DNA of 8,088 bases from RBG-16-64-43 sp035288225 (GTDB lineage: Bacteria > Chloroflexota > Anaerolineae > Anaerolineales > RBG-16-64-43), in contig DATEAT010000028.1 of NCBI GenBank assembly GCA_035288225.1, positions 1-8,088 of the forward strand, read 5' to 3'. The position numbers and the translations under genes are program-made. Positions 6,288-8,088 of this stretch are shown one piece after another. Numbering within the stretch: position 1 is the first letter of the stretch; every line of letters starts with the position of its first letter. The notes beneath the pieces were generated by a model. It was given only the letters and a program-made list of their open reading frames with translations. It made no database searches and was not told the DNA's origin.

Positions 6288-7079
6288 ATGTCCACTCCCA
6301 GTTCGATTGCCGGCCTCAACGCGCTGGACCCAGACGAGCGCGATCGCTTGTATGCGGAAATCATCCCGCGCGGGCTGTTCGAGCGCTTTGCGATCAACTC
6401 GGAAACCTTCTGCAACGCGGCCGGCCAGCGCGTGCTGGAAGTAAAAGGCAAACCCGGTTCAAGCGCGGTCGAGGTCAAGCTGCGTCACGAGCCGGACGCC
6501 AAGGATCCGGTGCTTTACGCGCACCTGACCGACACGGTGAACGGGCAGCTCTTGATCATGCTCTACATCATCAACGACCCCCACTCCGAGCGCTTCGACA
6601 CCGACCGCCTGCCGGACGGGACGCCGACCGAGTTCGGCGTTTTCCGCCGCAACCTGCCCGCCGAGGAGGCCGCTTTCCGCGCCGGGCTCACGCCCGGCCA
6701 GGTGCGCCACGGGCTGCGCGTGCTCCGTCAATCCATCGAGAGCTTCGAGCAATTCGTCGCCCGCCTGGGGCTCACTATGTTCTTCGCCGAGCCGCTCGCT
6801 TATCACAACGCAGTGGTCTTCGAGCAATATGGTTTCACCTATCAGCAGGGCCTGCGCTGGATGGAAAGTATCGACACGCGCTTCCGCAAGGATGGCGATC
6901 TGCTGCGCCGCCTGGATGGCTCGACCGTCTTCCGCCAGCCGGGCGCCGAGCTCTCCATCCGCGGCCGAAGCTGGGCCATCCACGATGGCGTGCTCAATGA
7001 GCCCTTTACCGGCGTGCACATGTACAAGATGCTCGGCAAACACGCCGGGCTTTCGACCTTCGCCGACGGCGTGTGGTGA
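6288..7079 (+). CDS. Unknown 263-residue protein between smpB and ssrA
   Basis: I do not recognise this protein. It is soluble, with no signal peptide or membrane span. The N-terminal half looks alpha/beta: a helix at DPDERDRLYAEIIP, then strand-like VLEVKG, AVEVKLRHE, VLYAHLTDT and QLLIMLYII. The middle is helical (LTPGQVRHGLRVLRQSIESF). Around residues 166-186, FFAEPLAYHNAVVFEQYGFTY resembles the end of a GNAT acetyltransferase fold, where an Asn and a Y-GF motif lie near acetyl-CoA. Here these are Asn174 and Tyr181-Gly182-Phe183. The C-terminus (WAIHDGVLNEPFTGVHMYKM) is also distinctive. No GNAT acetyl-CoA loop (Q/R-x-x-G-x-G/A) is evident, so that reading is weak. The start has only a G-run 5-9 bases ahead of it. 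Its position after smpB and before the ssrA promoter suggests co-expression with smpB. Confidence 0.8.
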   Translation: MSTPSSIAGLNALDPDERDRLYAEIIPRGLFERFAINSETFCNAAGQRVLEVKGKPGSSAVEVKLRHEPDAKDPVLYAHLTDTVNGQLLIMLYIINDPHSERFDTDRLPDGTPTEFGVFRRNLPAEEAAFRAGLTPGQVRHGLRVLRQSIESFEQFVARLGLTMFFAEPLAYHNAVVFEQYGFTYQQGLRWMESIDTRFRKDGDLLRRLDGSTVFRQPGAELSIRGRSWAIHDGVLNEPFTGVHMYKMLGKHAGLSTFADGVW

Positions 7080-7081
7080 GG

Positions 7082-7087
7082 TATAAT
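7082..7087 (+). promoter_or_regulatory. -10 box of ssrA
   Basis: A perfect TATAAT starts 3 bases after the TGA of the preceding gene and ends 8 bases before the expected tmRNA 5' end at 7096. No strong -35 is seen: TTCGCC at 7059-7064 has the right 17-base spacing but matches only three positions. It lies inside the upstream coding sequence. Confidence 0.65.
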
Positions 7088-7095
7088 GCGCGTAC

Positions 7096-7487
7096 GGGGA
7101 TGAATGGCTTCGACGGTTGAGGCTGACCCCGGATGGCAGGCCGAGAGGCGCCGACCTCGTTAACTCAGCGCAAAAACTCAAGTGCCAACCGCACTTACGC
7201 GGCTCTTCCTCTTGCGGCCTAACCCGTGAGATAGGGCCTGGCTCCCTTACCGGAGCCACGTTTGCCCCGTTCGTCTTTGCCCGGATGGGAGCAGACGCCA
7301 CAATGGCAAAGTGCCGCGGGTCACGCCGCTACACCCGCGAAAGAGGGGCTTTCGGGTCCCAGCGGCTGGCCGGCAGGGTCACCCCGTCGTTCGGGTGCCT
7401 TCCGGTGAGAACCAATGGACGACTAAGCCTGTAGAGGTCCTCGGTCGAGTCAACTCGGACGCGGGTTCAATTCCCGCCATCTCCACC
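7096..7487 (+). ncRNA. ssrA: tmRNA (transfer-messenger RNA)
   Basis: tmRNA rescues ribosomes stalled on mRNAs lacking a stop codon, acting as a tRNA-Ala mimic and then as a template for a degradation tag. The 5' end GGGGATGAATGGCTTCGACGG is the conserved start. Its first seven bases pair with CATCTCC near the 3' end (one G-U). The T-arm GCGGGTTCAATTCCCGC is intact. After the acceptor stem the DNA reads A-CC-T, so the terminal A of CCA appears not to be encoded. The tag frame ends at the TAA of 7220-7222 and reads KNSSANRTYAALPLAA, preceded by a CGC codon at 7169-7171. The exact resume codon is uncertain. The order (tRNA-like 5' part, tag, pseudoknot region, tRNA-like 3' part) is that of the normal one-piece form. 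About 390 bases is a usual size. Confidence 0.95.
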
Positions 7488-7488
7488 T

Positions 7489-7512
7489 GCAGGGGCGCGC
7501 AAGCGCCCCTGC
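7489..7512 (+). terminator. Intrinsic terminator of ssrA
   Basis: GCAGGGGCGC (7489-7498) and GCGCCCCTGC (7503-7512) form a perfect 10-bp stem capped by GCAA, a stable GNRA tetraloop. It starts two bases after the mature tmRNA end and is followed by a pyrimidine-rich tract (TTCCATTTCACTTTCTCTT) in place of a pure T-run. Confidence 0.8.
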
Positions 7513-7696
7513 TTCCATTTCACTTTCTCTTGGGATGCGCGAGCTACACGCGCTTCTTGCGTCCCGCCTTCACCGCGGCAGGCATCACGGATGACCCAGC
7601 GGAGGACTGCTAACCCTGCGTGTGCGGAACTCGGATTGCACCCGAGTCATCCCTTCTGCCCACCTCTGCAGCTTGCGCGCCTACCCTCGCGCACCT

Positions 7697-7778
7697 CACC
7701 CCCTGCCCCCCCTTGCAGGGCAGGCTCTGCGCCGCGAGTGGTCATCGAATCCTCCGGTTTCCCGGCGGAGAGGGGGTG
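7697..7778. repeat. Nested stem-loop, left end of composite repeat II (module E3)
   Basis: CACCCCCT (7697-7704) pairs with AGGGGGTG (7771-7778). Inside, CTGCCC (7703-7708) can pair with GGGCAG just after it. The shared sequence with E1 is CGGAGAGGGGGTG before palindrome A. The preceding stretch 7513-7696 holds no supportable gene; I see only a small ACTCGG/CCGAGT hairpin near 7629-7647. Confidence 0.55.
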
Positions 7779-7786
7779 GGGAAACC

Positions 7787-7819
7787 AAGGAGACGGGGGC
7801 CTTCGGCCCCCGTCTCCTT
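7787..7819. repeat. Palindrome A, copy 3
   Basis: The 15-bp arms are identical to those at 4810-4842 and 5118-5150. The loop is TTC. It lies 8 bases after E3, matching the E1 to A order of the first composite repeat. Confidence 0.9.
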
Positions 7820-7881
7820 GAAAACGACCTCGACCCTTCGCTGGATCGAGACGCGCAAGCCGAGTCCGTATTATCCTCTCT

Positions 7882-7930
7882 CATTGCGAGGAGCCTTGGT
7901 CGCGGAGCGAGACAAGGCGACGAGGCAATC
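7882..7930. repeat. Module B, copy 2 (hairpin with ATTGC/GCAAT ends)
   Basis: ATTGC (7883-7887) pairs with GCAAT (7925-7929). Inside, CCTTG (7894-7898) pairs with CAAGG (7913-7917) and TCGC (7900-7903) with GCGA (7907-7910). The ends TGCGAGGA and GCGACGA are shared with copy 1, while the inner stem sequence is different. The CATTGCGAGGAGC...CGACGAGGCAAT form resembles short palindromic repeats seen in many bacterial genomes. Confidence 0.65.
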
Positions 7931-8006
7931 TTGGCGCCTCGCGGGCCAACCCACGCCGCGCTGCAGCTTCGGTATCAACGTGTAGGGGCACGCCATGGCG
8001 TGCCCC
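7930..8006. repeat. Modules C and D, copy 2, with a perfect REP-like palindrome
   Basis: It is ungapped against 4928-5004. The D part at 7985-8006 is a perfect 22-base palindrome centred on CCATGG, with GTAG at its 5' foot (7982-7985). The alignment with the first copy continues at the same 3002-base offset to about 8019 (CGGTCGTGAGG against CGGCCTTGAGG). From there to the window end I see no gene. Confidence 0.75.
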
Positions 8007-8088
8007 AACGGTCGTGAGGGAATGCGGCCGGTCATGGGAGCGGCTCATGGTGAGATTCAACGGGGGCCGGAGGTCATAACGGAGGCGG

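Noticed and set aside
7544..7585. Minus-strand 13-codon frame reading MPAAVKAGRKKRV
   Set aside because: The Lys/Arg-rich tail looks like the end of a nucleic-acid-binding protein, but the frame stops a few codons upstream and there is no ribosome site. At most it is a gene-end remnant.
7117..8017. Several plus-strand open frames across ssrA and repeat region II
   Set aside because: They run through the tmRNA, its terminator or palindromes, have no ribosome site and give low-complexity products.

Overview
The window looks like a GC-rich chromosome segment from a Chloroflexota-type bacterium, probably near Anaerolineae. The clues are two lipoproteins with long Thr/Pro linkers after the lipobox, a lipoprotein domain with a Cys-rich N-terminal signature that I associate with this phylum, GTG starts, and large palindromic intergenic repeats. 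This placement is inference from style, not a database match.

Left part (1-2093): two unrecognised genes, a two-helix membrane protein (85-750) and a 340-residue lipoprotein (1071-2093). The 320-base gap between them carries a decayed second copy of the start of hflX (834-910). The real hflX begins 1318 bases further on. The lipoprotein gene therefore sits between a relic and the intact copy of the same gene start, which suggests insertion or recombination here.

Centre (2114-4688): a good sigma70-type promoter drives hflX, a ribosome-associated GTPase, with almost no 5' leader. A CapA-type metallophosphatase lipoprotein begins at the base after the hflX stop, so the two are probably co-transcribed and translationally coupled.

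Repeat region I (4689-5299): no gene. It holds hairpins, an invariant 15-bp-arm palindrome present twice, and a REP-like palindrome preceded by GTAG. The two ends are arranged as inverted copies.

Right part (5300-7512): a small unknown minus-strand gene faces away from smpB. smpB is followed by an unknown 263-residue gene and then ssrA (tmRNA) with its own TATAAT box and a strong intrinsic terminator. SmpB and tmRNA are the two partners of trans-translation, so this is a compact ribosome-rescue locus with one uncharacterised gene inside it. HflX in the same window adds a second ribosome-stress function.

Repeat region II (7513-8088): no convincing gene. It is a second copy of the composite repeat in the same module order, cut by the window end.
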